Under the pieces are notes generated by a model, which worked only from the letters and a program-made list of their open reading frames with translations, was not told the origin of the DNA and ran no database searches. A stretch of 64,000 bases of DNA from Crocodylus rhombifer (lineage: Eukaryota; Chordata; Crocodylia; Crocodylidae): assembly GCA_038503035.1 (NCBI GenBank), contig JAVSML010000955.1, positions 67,364 through 131,363 of the forward strand, in the 5' to 3' direction. Below, one piece after another: positions 10,859-19,652 of the stretch. Numbering within the stretch: the first letter of the stretch is position 1; the number at the start of each line of letters is the position of its first letter. Made by a program: the position numbers and the translations under genes.

Positions 10859-12640
10859 GACTTGTCGGAAGGTACCTGAGCAGATCATCTAATCCGACCC
10901 CCTGCCATGGCAGGAAAGAGTACTGGGGTCAAACGACCCCAGCAAGGTGTTCATCTAACCTCCTCTTAAAACCCCCCAGGGTAGGAGCCTGCACCACTTC
11001 TCTTGGAAGTTGGTTCCAGACCCTAGCCACCCTGACCGTGAAGTAGCACCTCCTGATATCTAACCTAAACCTACCCTCTGCCAGCTTGTGACCATTATTC
11101 CTGGTCACTCCTGGCAGTGTTTGGGGGAACAGTGACTCCCACAATGCCTGCTGATCCCCCCTGACTACTTTATAACAAGCCACGAGATCCCCCCTCAGCC
11201 TTCTCTTTTGGTTCAGGCCCCATAGCCTCTCCTCATAGGGCCTGCCCTGCTGTCCCCTGATCATGCGAGTGGCCCTCCTCTGGACCCTCTCCATGCTGTC
11301 CACATCCCTCTTGAAGTGTGGCGCCCAGAACTAGATGCAGTACTCCAACTGCAGCCTGACCAGTGCCGCATAGAGGGGAGGATCACCTCCTTGGACCTGC
11401 TCAAGATGCATCTATGGATGCATGACAAGGTGCGGTTGGCCTTCCTAACTGCCTCCCCACACTGCTGACCCATGTTCATCTTTCATCTTGGAGTCAATTA
11501 TGACTCCAAGATCCTTTTCCACCTCCGTGCTGACAAGAGGGGAGTTCCCTAACCTGTAGGTATGGTGCCGGTTGTTCCTCCCCAGATTCATCACTTTGCA
11601 CTTGTCTGTGTTGAATCCCATCCTATTCTCATCCGCCTACCCTTGTGACCTGTCTAGGTCTGATTGTAGCCTGTTGCTTCCTTCTAGTGTGCCCACGTCC
11701 CCCCACATCTTAGTGTCATCAGCAAATTTGACCCCTACCACCAAATCCCTTTCTCCTTGATCTCCATGTATCCTAACCCGTAATCCTTCTACTTTCTCCT
11801 CTTCTGATTCCATTTTGATAAGGGTCGATGTATAACATTCCTTGACACAGAGCGCAACCCCTTCCCCTTCTCTTCCCCACTGTATCCTTTCTGTATAGCT
11901 TAGGCCCTCAATGTGTACCGTCCAGTCATGGGTAGAGTCCCACCAGGTTTCTGTTAACCACACTAAGTTGTAAGTAAGATTAAGAGTAGCACTTCTGCAA
12001 GCACAGAACTAGCACTGCAAGCAGGAGTGCTAGTTCATCCTGTTTGCTCCCCATGCTCCTAGCATTAGTTTATAGCCACTTGAGCCCTGTTACTGGTGCC
12101 TTTGTTGCCCCCCAGCTCTGATGCTCAATGGGCCCCTTACTGCTTACCTCCTTATTGCTTACCTGTGCTGCACTGCTAGACATCCCATGGAATGCAGGTT
12201 CCTGATAATCTCCTTTTTCTGCCTCCCCGTCTGAGCTAGTTTAAAGCCCAAGTAGGAGATCAGCCAACCTGTTGGAGAAAAGACTTTTACCTTTTGCTGA
12301 GAGGTGAAGTCCATCGCACCCCAGGAAGTCCCTTGCCAGGAAGTATGGGTCGTGGTCCAGGAAGCCAAATCCTGCAGTATGGCACTCTTAAGCCGCAGGT
12401 TGACCTCTCTGATGCAGGCGCTGTGATGCCTACTGAGGCCTCTGACCAGGAGGATGAACGAGAAGACTACCTGCACCCCTGTCTCCCTAAGCCTGGCTCC
12501 CAGAGCCCTGTAGTCACCGATGACATGGTCAGGACTACTCCTGGCCATGTCATTGGTTCCCACATGGATGAGGACCATTGGATAGTAGTCCGAGGGCCTC
12601 TGGGCCAGGAAGTACCATAGTCCAGAAGGGAGCAGAAAAG
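10859..12640 (-). mobile_element. CR1 LINE copy B, internally deleted, with ORF1 remnant
   Basis: The 3' end (about 10,860, with the block 'TCCGACCCCCTGCCATGG') lacks the short-repeat tail. Going upstream on the minus strand, the element contains the reverse transcriptase C-terminal half, a deletion junction near 11,740, a piece of endonuclease, and then an ORF1 esterase-like region ending near 12,620-12,650. It is the only copy here that reaches ORF1. The missing part is the end of the endonuclease and the first half of the reverse transcriptase. Confidence 0.85.
10929..11963 (-). pseudogene. CR1 ORF2 with endonuclease joined directly to reverse transcriptase core
   Basis: The frame 11,963-11,637 begins with endonuclease-type sequence ('WLTETWWDSTHDWT', 'GVALCVKECY'). 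About 75 residues in, it passes without a stop into the reverse transcriptase catalytic block 'KFADDTKMWGDVGTLEG'. In an intact CR1 these parts are separated by several hundred residues, so a deletion close to 11,740 has joined them. The rest of the polymerase continues in other frames (11,479-11,261 and 11,303-10,929, the latter with 'MERVQRRATRMIRG' and 'FRLDIRRCYF'). Frameshifts near 11,560-11,640 and 11,261-11,303 separate the frames. This is a dead copy, and the in-frame fusion is probably chance. Confidence 0.85.
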
Positions 12641-12653
12641 GGCCTATAGGCAC
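12159..12653 (-). pseudogene. CR1 ORF1 C-terminal esterase-like (SGNH) domain remnant
   Basis: The 164-codon frame contains 'PSDYYPMVLIHVGTNDMA', followed by 'LGARLRETGVQVVFSFIL'. This matches the part of CR1 ORF1 protein known to resemble SGNH hydrolases, in which the GxND block is one of the conserved motifs. The catalytic Asp/His block further on is degraded ('AMDFTSQQ'), and the N-terminal serine block is not in this frame. ORF1 proteins of CR1 bind nucleic acid; the role of the esterase fold is unsettled. The position just upstream of the ORF2 remnant, on the same strand, supports one element. Confidence 0.75.
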
Positions 12654-12959
12654 TGGAAGGAAAAGCTAGAGCCTCAGAGTCGGACCTGGTTTAGTGGGTT
12701 TGGATGAGGAAGCCTAGGTAGAAAAAAGGGGGTCGGGCCATCCTAGGAGAGACTCCAACATACCCAATATAATAGGCAGTCTGCCGCTCACATAATAATT
12801 TCCATCAAGACATGGCAGGTGAGATTAGGGTGGGACAGAAGGATTCCAAGAGGGCTCCAAGGGCACCCCATATAAGGTGCATATGACCAGGAAGATGGTA
12901 CTGGGGAGGGCGATCTATCACACTGCCGAAAATAAAATGGGGAGGAGGAGAAGGGTGTT
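12641..12959. other. Non-coding spacer
   Basis: No recognised feature between CR1 copy B and the tRNA-like cluster. Confidence 0.45.
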
Positions 12960-13460
12960 CCCACCATTTGGCTCAATAGCTTAGTAGCTAGAGCACTTCA
13001 GGTTCTAGGTTTTCCTCACCCAAATGGGGCTTGAACCTACACTGCACTTCATATAATTGCTTTGACCACTGGGCCATGGGCCATGCATTGCCTAGAAAAC
13101 TCTCCAGCTTTTCTCTTGAACCTGGCTAACTGCACCTTTCATTATTGGACAAAAAAATAGAGAGGTAGTTCCTGGACCTAAAACCCAAGCCCCTTACCTT
13201 CCAGGACATCATTTATCTTATTGAGCTATGGTCCCCCTGTTATCTTCTTTTCCTGAGCACCCTATATATCTTCCCTTCCTGGCTGTCCACTAGGCCAGTT
13301 TCAGGACAAGAGATGGAGAGAGTCTTGAGTAATGCCAAGCATGGGGCTGGGCAGTTAGAGCACTTTGGGAAGTAGGAGGTTCATGTGTAGATGTACACAG
13401 GATGAGGAGGACCTAGAACCCAGTCTTCCTGTTTACTGGGCAAGTGACCTAGCAATTGTG
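12960..13460. repeat. Cluster of degenerate tRNA-like sequences on both strands
   Basis: At least four stretches resemble tRNA internal promoter boxes. The clearest, on the minus strand at about 13,085-13,021, has 'TGGCCCAGTGGTCAAAGCA' (A-box like) followed by 'TAGGTTCAAGCCCC' (B-box like) about 40 bases later. Others are on the plus strand at 12,968 ('TAGCTTAGTAGCTAGAGCA'), the minus strand at about 13,235-13,170 ('ATAGCTCAATAAGATAAATG', then 'TAGGTCCAGG') and the plus strand at 13,335-13,450 ('GGGCAGTTAGAGCACTTTGG', then 'GAGGTTCATG'). None folds into an obviously complete tRNA, and no 3' LINE-derived tail is evident. They could be tRNA-derived SINE pieces or a decayed tRNA array. Confidence 0.4.
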
Positions 13461-13915
13461 TAATTTAACTAAGACATAGATGCTTCTCCTCAGACATCAA
13501 ATAGCCTCCAGTCATGCTTTTAATGAAAGTAAACTTTTAGGACTGAAGTGGCATTACATGTATGTCCAGGTGATTCTGTTCCAGATGGGCACCTGTGCTG
13601 CCAAAATGCATCCTACTAAGTGTGGTCAATATATAAGTGCAGTACAAGACTAGCTACATTCATCTAAACTTTATGATGCCATTAGCTTAAATGCCAAAAG
13701 TTACATGTATATGGGTACATGTCACTTAGTCACATAAAGGTGAAATAGCCTGATTGGTTCATTTGCAATCTGGAGGCTCCGCCTCTGGGGTGGATAAAAC
13801 AGCAGCATGCCTGGCACATGGGCAGCTGCATTGAGGGATGGTGAAGAGGATGGGTGGAGAAGAGCTGCTAGAACCAGCCAGCAGGGCCAAGCTGTTGACC
13901 TGAACAGCCCAAAGA
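13461..13915. other. Non-coding, no recognised feature
   Basis: No gene, RNA or transposon end that I can support. Confidence 0.45.
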
Positions 13916-14184
13916 CACCTTGCTGGATGGGGAGCAGCAAGCAGCCATGTTCCCCAGCCCCTCCGTGAAGGAGCATGGCAAACAGTGCACAGGGCAGCGC
14001 ACACCTGGTCCAGGAGTGGACTGAGATCTTGGGAGCAGCTCAGGTCTCCAACACTTGGCGCAAAGCCAGGCAGCATTGCACAGGCTAATGCACACCAGGA
14101 CTGGACTGATACCCTGGGAGCCACTCGAGGTGGCTTGGTTCTCCAATCCCTGTCATGAGACAGGCAGTGATGCATGGCTAGTGC
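13916..14184 (+). repeat. Degenerate ~85-90 bp tandem repeat, left part
   Basis: About three units follow one pattern: 'GGA(G/C)TGGACTGA', then 'CTTGGGAGC' or 'CCTGGGAGC', then 'CTCCAA', then 'AGGCAG' and 'GCACA'. Units begin near 13,930, 14,012 and 14,098. The array stops at the tail of CR1 copy C and resumes beyond its other end at about 22,790, so the CR1 inserted into it. Confidence 0.6.
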
Positions 14185-14374
14185 ATAGATTTCATAGACA
14201 TCAGGGCTGGAAGGGACCTCGGGAGATCATCGAGTCCAGCCCCCTCCCCAAAGGGCAGGAAGTCAGCTGGGGTCATAGGATCCCAGCAAGATAAGCATCC
14301 AATTTACTCTTGAAGGTGTTCAATGTAGGTGCTTGAACCACCTCCGCTGGCAGACTGTTCCAGACCTTGGGGGC

Positions 14375-15085
14375 TCAGACAGTAAAGAAATTCTTCCTTA
14401 TGTCCCAGGATTTGCTCGAGAAGCATCTATGGATGCAAGCCAGTGTTTTGGTCACTTTACTAGCTGCAGCATCGCATTGCAGGCTCATGTTCATCTTGTG
14501 GTCAATGATGACCCCCAAGTCTCTTTCTTCTGTAGTGCTAACCAACGTAGCACTGCCAAGCCTATAAGGATGCTGCAGGTTTTTCCTCCCAAGGTGGAGA
14601 ACCTTGCATTTTTCAGTGTGAAACACCATCAGGTTCTCGTCTGTCCATTTGCTGAGCCTGTCCAGCTCAGCCTGGATCACCCGCCTATCTTCTGGCGTGG
14701 ATGCTTTGCCCCAAAGTTTGGTGTCATCGGTGAACTCAACCAGTCTACTCCTGACTCCAATGTCCACATCATTAATGAAGATGCTGAACAGTATGGGTCC
14801 AAGGACAGAACCTTGAGGGATCCCACTGGTCACAGGGCACCACGATGAGTGACTGCCATCAATTACAACCCTCTGGGTCCGACCATGGAGCCAGTTTCCC
14901 AGCCCGCGGATCATGGTGGAGCCAAGGCCACAACTGGGCAGTTTGGCCAAGAGGTGATCATGGGATACCAGATCAAAAGCTTTTTTGAAGTCAAGATATA
15001 TGACATCAATCTCTTCTCCATGGTCCAGGTGATGGGTCACTTGGTCGTAGAAGGAAATGAGATTGGTCAAACAAGACCTACCCAC
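14375..15085 (-). pseudogene. CR1 ORF2 reverse transcriptase, palm to C-terminus
   Basis: A 236-codon frame covers the central reverse transcriptase. It contains 'GRSCLTNLISFYDQVTHHLD', 'DVIYLDFKKAFDLVSHDHLL', 'GIPQGSVLGPILFSIFINDV', the catalytic box with TDD in place of the usual ADD ('FTDDTKLWG'), and the downstream 'KCKVLHLGRKNLQHPYRLG'. The frame ends early in the C-terminal block. The N-terminal part lies beyond the inserted LTR retrotransposon, at 21,351-21,812. The element is dead through interruption and substitutions. Confidence 0.9.
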
Positions 15086-15140
15086 AACAAACCCGTGCTA
15101 GCTATCCCTTAGAATGTTAGCCTGGGCCAGTCCATCAAGG

Positions 15141-15145
15141 ATGGC
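15141..15145. repeat. Target-site duplication ATGGC, left copy
   Basis: Five bases identical to 21,329-21,333, immediately outside the TG...CA ends of the LTR retrotransposon. A length of 5 bp is normal for Ty3-type integrases. Confidence 0.92.
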
Positions 15146-16169
15146 TGTGAAAGTGCCGGCTTGAACGTCTCCACTTATGGGACTGTCTCCTCTCGCCTCA
15201 ACGCCCTTCCGTCCCACTGGCAAAGGGGTGGTCTTCAAGCGGCATACAGCGGGACCGCCTGCCACGACTTTCATGATTAAATATGTTCAGTGAATTCCCC
15301 CCAGTGTTCGCCCTGCTGAGAACGAGACTGCCAATCTCTGTACTGTCCTCCCCAGAGGGGTGGTCCTTGAGGGCTCCTTCCTCCCCTATACCCTCGCCCA
15401 AGCCTCCGGGTTAGTGGATGCCCAGTCTCTCAACACCCACACTCCTGCACCCGTACAGGGTGTGGGTCAATGTCCGAACTCTATGAGCCCCGAAGCCTCC
15501 CCGTCTGAGGAAGTCCGCAAGGATGTCCTCGTGAGTACCAGGTTTCGGTGGCCCCTGGTCCGCCTGTCCACTTGAGCCCCTACCAGTCTCTGCCACTGGG
15601 CTCTTCCTACGTCTACCCCAGGATGTGCTGGGGTCACCCACCGCCTTAATGGGTCTGTGGGCTATTATCCTAGTCCGCCGAGTCGAGTCTCCCGACCCCC
15701 CCTCCACAGTTTCTCTGCTGCTTGGGGTCTATACCCCCGTTGTCTCGCCCCTTCCGGGGCCTTACCTCTGCCCCAGAACGTTCGGGCTGGTTGTGCTCTG
15801 GACAGTCGCCCTCCTGGTGAATTCCGGCCAGCCGTCCCCTCCAGCACCGGTGCTTCTGGTCCGCCTCTCCTGACGTCCGGTCCGGGTTTTAAATCTACCG
15901 GCTTTCCTTCCCACCTGCAATGAGTGAGGGATTGCTCCACCTCCCAGGGCTTCCGCCGGGCAGCTGCCTCCACTTCCTCCACCCTTCGGGTCTCCGAGTT
16001 CCCCCACTGCGTTTCCCGGCATTGCAGGCGCACGGCAGCTGCAGCACCCTCCACCCCACCGGTTTCTGGTCTCCCCGGCCGCCTTTCCTGGGGTGGGGGA
16101 GTGGGCGATCGGCACCGGGCTTTTCGCTCCCAGGATCCCGGGGCTGGTCGGCTCCTTGGCACTCGCACA
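15146..16169 (-). repeat. 3' LTR of the Gmr1-like element
   Basis: It runs from TGTGAAAG to CTCGCACA in plus-strand sense, 1,024 bp, and repeats at 20,312-21,328 with about 5% divergence and a few small indels. The ends obey the TG...CA rule. I see no canonical AATAAA on the sense strand. The RNase H frame continues into this LTR. Confidence 0.95.
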
Positions 16170-16994
16170 CTTCCCACCCCTCAAGATGCCAACAGGCGCT
16201 CTTTCTATATGTACATCCCTCCTCAACTGCCTTTCCTGGCTTTCTCCTTCCTCCCCCTCACACCGGGACAAAAAGTCTGTGACTGTGTTTGTCTTACCCG
16301 GGCAGTAGATTACCTTAAAGTGGTAGGGCTGAAGGGCTAACGTCCACCACATTATGCGCACATTATTGGTTTTAGCCGAATATAGCCATCTGAGCGGAAC
16401 ATGGTCGGTTATGAGGGTAAACTCCTGGCCCAGGAGATAATATTGGAAGTATTCAACCCCCCATCTCATGGCTAAACACTCCCTCTCAATGGTAGAGTAC
16501 CTGGACACTTGGTCGCTCAAATGGCGGCTGGCGTAGGCAACTGGACGCTCCTCCCCGTCCACAGACTGCAACAGTACCGCACCGAGGGCATACGCCGATG
16601 CGTCCATCTGTAGAGTGAAGGAGAGGGTAAAGTTGGGGGTATGCAGGACTACCTCTTGGCACAGCACCCTTTTCACCTTCTCAAAGGCGATCCGCCGCTC
16701 CTCCGTCCATTCAATTGTTCCAGCCCGTCGGCCCTTGGTGGTTTCTGTCAACGGTGCTGCAGTCTCCGCAAATCGTGGGATAAACCGCCTGTAATAACTG
16801 GCTAACCCTAAGAAAGCTCTCATCTGCCTTTTGTTAACTGGAGCCCGGTAGTTCTTGATGGTGGCCACTTTGTCTAGTAATGGCCGTACCCGGCCCTGTC
16901 CCACCAAGAAACCTAAATATTTGGTTTCTTGCTTTCCCAGGGCACACTTCTTGGGGTTGGCAGTCAGGCCTACTCGCCTCAACTCAGATAGCAC
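15762..16994 (-). pseudogene. Gmr1-like pol: reverse transcriptase C-terminus and RNase H
   Basis: A 410-codon frame. Residues 1-110 are the thumb/connection part of reverse transcriptase ('KYLGFLVGQGRVRP', 'FLGLASYYRRFIPRFAETAA'). Residues about 125-245 are RNase H with its acidic residues visible: D131 in 'QMDASAYALGAVLLQ', E170 in 'YSTIERECLAM', D197 in 'LITDHVPLRWL' and D240 in 'NTVTDFLSR'. From residue 276 the frame is inside the 3' LTR and stays open for another 135 codons. It crosses the polypurine tract without a stop. The start is arbitrary: the frame is entered from the preceding reverse transcriptase segment through a break at the catalytic motif (17,051-17,058). Confidence 0.9.
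16170..16182 (-). other. Polypurine tract next to the 3' LTR
   Basis: On the minus strand the bases immediately before the 3' LTR are GAGGGGTGGGAAG, purine apart from one T. This is the expected plus-strand primer for cDNA synthesis. It lies inside the open RNase H frame. Confidence 0.8.
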
Positions 16995-17050
16995 TGCCTT
17001 GAGGGCTCGTAAGTGCTGTTCCCAGGTGTCGGTATAAACTATGATATCAT

Positions 17051-17653
17051 CTATATATAAGCCGCCGCATATTTCTGGTGAGGCGCCAGTACCCCATCCA
17101 TGAGCCTCTGGAAAGTGGCTGCGGCCCCATTCAGCCCAAATGGCATTCTCTTAAATTCAAATAGGCTCCATGGTGTACCAAAGGCGGTTTTGGCTTGATC
17201 CTCCTTTCGGAGGGGAATCTGCCAGTAGCCTTTAGATAAATCCAGTGTCGAGATGACTTTGGCCTGTCCTATACACTCCACCAACTCATTTACGTGGGGC
17301 ATTGGAAAGGCGTCAAATTGAGTCAGTTCGTTCAGTTTCCTGAAATCTATACACAGTCTCAGACCCCCATCGGGCTTGTCCACTGGCACAATCGGGCTGC
17401 GCCAGGGACTTCAGGAGGGCGTTATGATCCCTTGTTGCCACATTGCTTTGATCTCTTCCTTCACTAAAGGGCATTTATGAAATGGGATGCGTCGCCACCT
17501 TTCCCGGGCTATCTGCCCTTCTCTGGTGACAATTCGGTGTTCCACACCCCTTGCCTTCCCTGGCTGCTCTGAGAAGACATCTTGGAATTCTTGGACTAAT
17601 CCCATTAGTAGTAGTCTCTGTGCCTTCCCTAATTGCTTCCCCATAGGCACCAT
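17051..17653 (-). pseudogene. Gmr1-like pol: reverse transcriptase N-terminus and palm
   Basis: Two segments in the same frame are separated by an in-frame TGA near 17,411. The first (17,653-17,411) contains 'EFQDVFSEQPGKARGVEHRI' and 'PLVKEEIKAMWQQGIITPS', the linker and first fingers of a Ty3 reverse transcriptase. The second (17,389-17,051) has 'RLCIDFRKLNELTQ', 'VISTLDLSKGYWQIPL', 'KTAFGTPWSLFEFKRMPFGL' and 'AAATFQRLMDGVL'. It ends exactly at the catalytic YIDD region, where a TATATATA run (17,051-17,058) shifts the frame. The domain lies downstream of integrase in element sense, the feature that sets this element apart. Confidence 0.9.
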
Positions 17654-17660
17654 CTCCGGG

Positions 17661-18464
17661 CTAGTCTCTACCTGGGCCCTTTATCCTCTGAATAATCTCT
17701 TCCCCTGCCTCCGACCCCGGGGAGACCACAAGCCCCTCGGGTTCCTTCCATTCTTTAAGCAAATTAATGTGGAACACCTGGTGCTCTCGTCTAGCTCCCG
17801 GGCATAGAACTTCATAATCGACTGGCCCTAACTTTCTCACTACGGTGAAGGGCCCTTGCCATCGTGTGGAGAACTTGCTCATCGCATCGGGCAGTAGTAC
17901 TAATACCTTCTGCCCTATGCGCAGCTCCTGAGCCCGCGCCTGACTATCATAATATTCCTTCTGCCTGGCTTGTGCCTGGCCTAGGTTGTGCAGTGCAATA
18001 TCTTGGGCCAACCGGAGCTTTTCCCTTAACTCCCAGACATACTCTGTCGTCCTTCCCCACTGTTCAGGCGTCCCGGCCCACCCGTCCTTTTTCACGTCCA
18101 ACAGGCTACGGGGCCGATGTCCGAAAGTCAATTCAAATGGTGAGAAACCTAACGAGGCTTGTGGAGCATCCCTCACCACAAATAAGAGTGGTGCAATCAT
18201 CATATCCCACTTTCGAGGTTCTGCTTGAGTGCATCGCCTCAACATACCCTTCAACGTCCCATTAAATCTCTCGACCAGCCCATTGGTCTGTGGGTGGTAC
18301 ACTGCTGTCCGCAGATGCTTAATACACATGACTCTACAAAATGCTTTCATAACCGTGGACATAAAATTGGGCCCTTGGTCCGTCACTATTTCCTGCGGGA
18401 TCCCAAACTTGGATACCCAGCCCATTAATGCGTCAGCTATCTTACTTGCCGTCACCACCCTCAA
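17661..18464 (-). pseudogene. Gmr1-like pol: integrase core and C-terminal domain
   Basis: A 267-codon frame. The second catalytic aspartate is D29 ('EIVTDQGPNF') and the catalytic glutamate is E65 ('TNGLVERFNGTLKG'). The 35-residue spacing is the D,D-35-E pattern. The first aspartate ('IALDVV', about 18,553-18,555) lies in another frame, so a frameshift separates it. The C-terminal part has 'WQGPFTVVRKLGPVDYEV', a GPF/Y-type module of Ty3 integrases. The frame ends at 17,661, eight bases upstream of the start of the reverse transcriptase frame and in a different phase. No chromodomain is seen after it. Confidence 0.92.
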
Positions 18465-18691
18465 TGGGATGGGGTCCGGAAACCTGGTGGTATAATCTAT
18501 TAATACCAGGATAAATTGATGCCCTGATACACTCTTGGGTAAGTCGCACTACATCTAAAGCTATGCGGGGAAAATGCCTCCCGCACCAGGGGCATTGGTT
18601 GAAGTTGTGCCCAATGCGGCTTATGTGGGCTCACTTTCTGGCACGCATCACAGGTACGGCAATAGTTAGCAACATCCTCATAGAGGTGGGG

Positions 18692-19182
18692 CTAAAAACA
18701 CCAACGGATCAACCACGCCTTGGTTTTATCCCTCCCCAGGTGCCCCCCCAGAGGGTGTTTGTGTGCCAGCCATAGAAGCTGTTCCCGGAAAGTCCTCGGG
18801 ATAATCAACTGCAACACCTCTTCACCTTCACGCCTTCCCCGGACCACCCTATAAAGCAATCCCCTTCGGACTTCTATTCGTGGGAGTGCTCTCATCCTGC
18901 CCGGGGGCCTACCTGAGAGTCGTTTTCGCGTGCCTCCACCTCCCAAAAGGGGCATAGCTCCGGGTCGGTCTCCTGTTCCCTCTGAAATTGCTCAGCCTGG
19001 GTCACCTCCTCGATGGGCAAATCACCAGACTCCTGGATGCTAGCGCCTATCAGGCCTCCCGTCTCCTTCTGGTGTTCTTTCCTTGGCGCCAGGATATCAA
19101 AAATCTCTGGCCAGTCGCGGCCCAGTATCATGGGATATAATATCCCTTCCTTCAGTCCTTCAGTCCCAATCCAGACTGTCAA
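18692..19182 (-). pseudogene. Gmr1-like pol: protease C-terminal part and start of integrase zinc finger
   Basis: The frame 19,182-18,892 includes 'EGILYPMILGRDWPEIFDIL', the C-terminal flap-to-end region of a retropepsin-like protease, followed by a charged linker. The overlapping frame 18,955-18,692 contains 'LLWLAHKHPLGGHLGRD', the histidine pair of the integrase HHCC zinc finger. The cysteine pair ('CRTCDACQK') follows at about 18,665-18,640, after another frame break near 18,692. Placing HHCC here, directly after protease and ahead of the catalytic core at 18.5 kb, confirms that integrase follows protease. Confidence 0.85.
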
Positions 19183-19238
19183 CCAGGCCGTTCTACATAA
19201 CTCCTTTCCTTATGAAGGCACAGCATACTGACTCCCTC

Positions 19239-19589
19239 TCATTGGGGAGCTTGTTCCCACCGGATAAGTGAGGGCCTAACTATGGATTGTGCACAGCTGG
19301 TGTCTACCACCGCCGAAATGGGCGTGCCTTCCACCCAAGCTTGAACCCTGGGTAACGGTACAACTGGGACCGGACTGAAACTACCTACCCCACAGTCCAT
19401 TGCTTCGGCCTCCGGCGAGACCTCTCGTTGGTCCCGGTCTCTAAGGGGGCTCTCATGTACCCCCTGGGGGCAATTCCAGGCAAAATGTCCCGCCTTCCCA
19501 CACGTAAAACAGGCGGGCCCTTGAGCACTCACTTTCCTATTTCCTCTGCCCTCCCCCACCCGCCTGGATGTGGGGTCTGTCCCTCTCAC
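19239..19589 (-). pseudogene. Gmr1-like Gag nucleocapsid zinc knuckle and protease start
   Basis: A 116-codon segment in the same frame as the Gag segment upstream, from which it is separated by one in-frame TGA. It contains one CCHC zinc knuckle, 'CFTCGKAGHFAWNCP' (about 19,511-19,467), spaced C-X2-C-X4-H-X4-C, for RNA packaging. Towards its end comes 'ISAVVDTSCAQSIV', the retropepsin active-site region with DTS in place of DTG/DSG. Gag and protease are thus in one frame here, with no visible frameshift site between them. Confidence 0.88.
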
Positions 19590-19652
19590 CCCTTTCGCCT
19601 TGCGCCGCTCCCCCTGCGCCGCGTCGAATTGTTCAGCCCATTGCAGGGCCTC

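Larger units (their letters stand above)
14185..15145 (-). mobile_element. CR1 LINE copy C, 3' half
   Basis: The 3' tail ('CATAGATTTCATAGA' on the plus strand) lies at about 14,185. The half runs up to the 5-bp duplication at 15,141-15,145, where the LTR retrotransposon interrupts it. The 5' half resumes at 21,329. Text on both sides is continuous with the undamaged CR1 copy A at the same point (the 'CCTTAATAAtCTTTTC' region), confirming one element split in two. Confidence 0.92.

Noticed and set aside
15665..16177. 170-codon frame and similar frames inside the LTRs as accessory genes
   Set aside because: G+C-rich LTR sequence. Frames in the two LTRs differ by shifts, and no start context or motif is seen.
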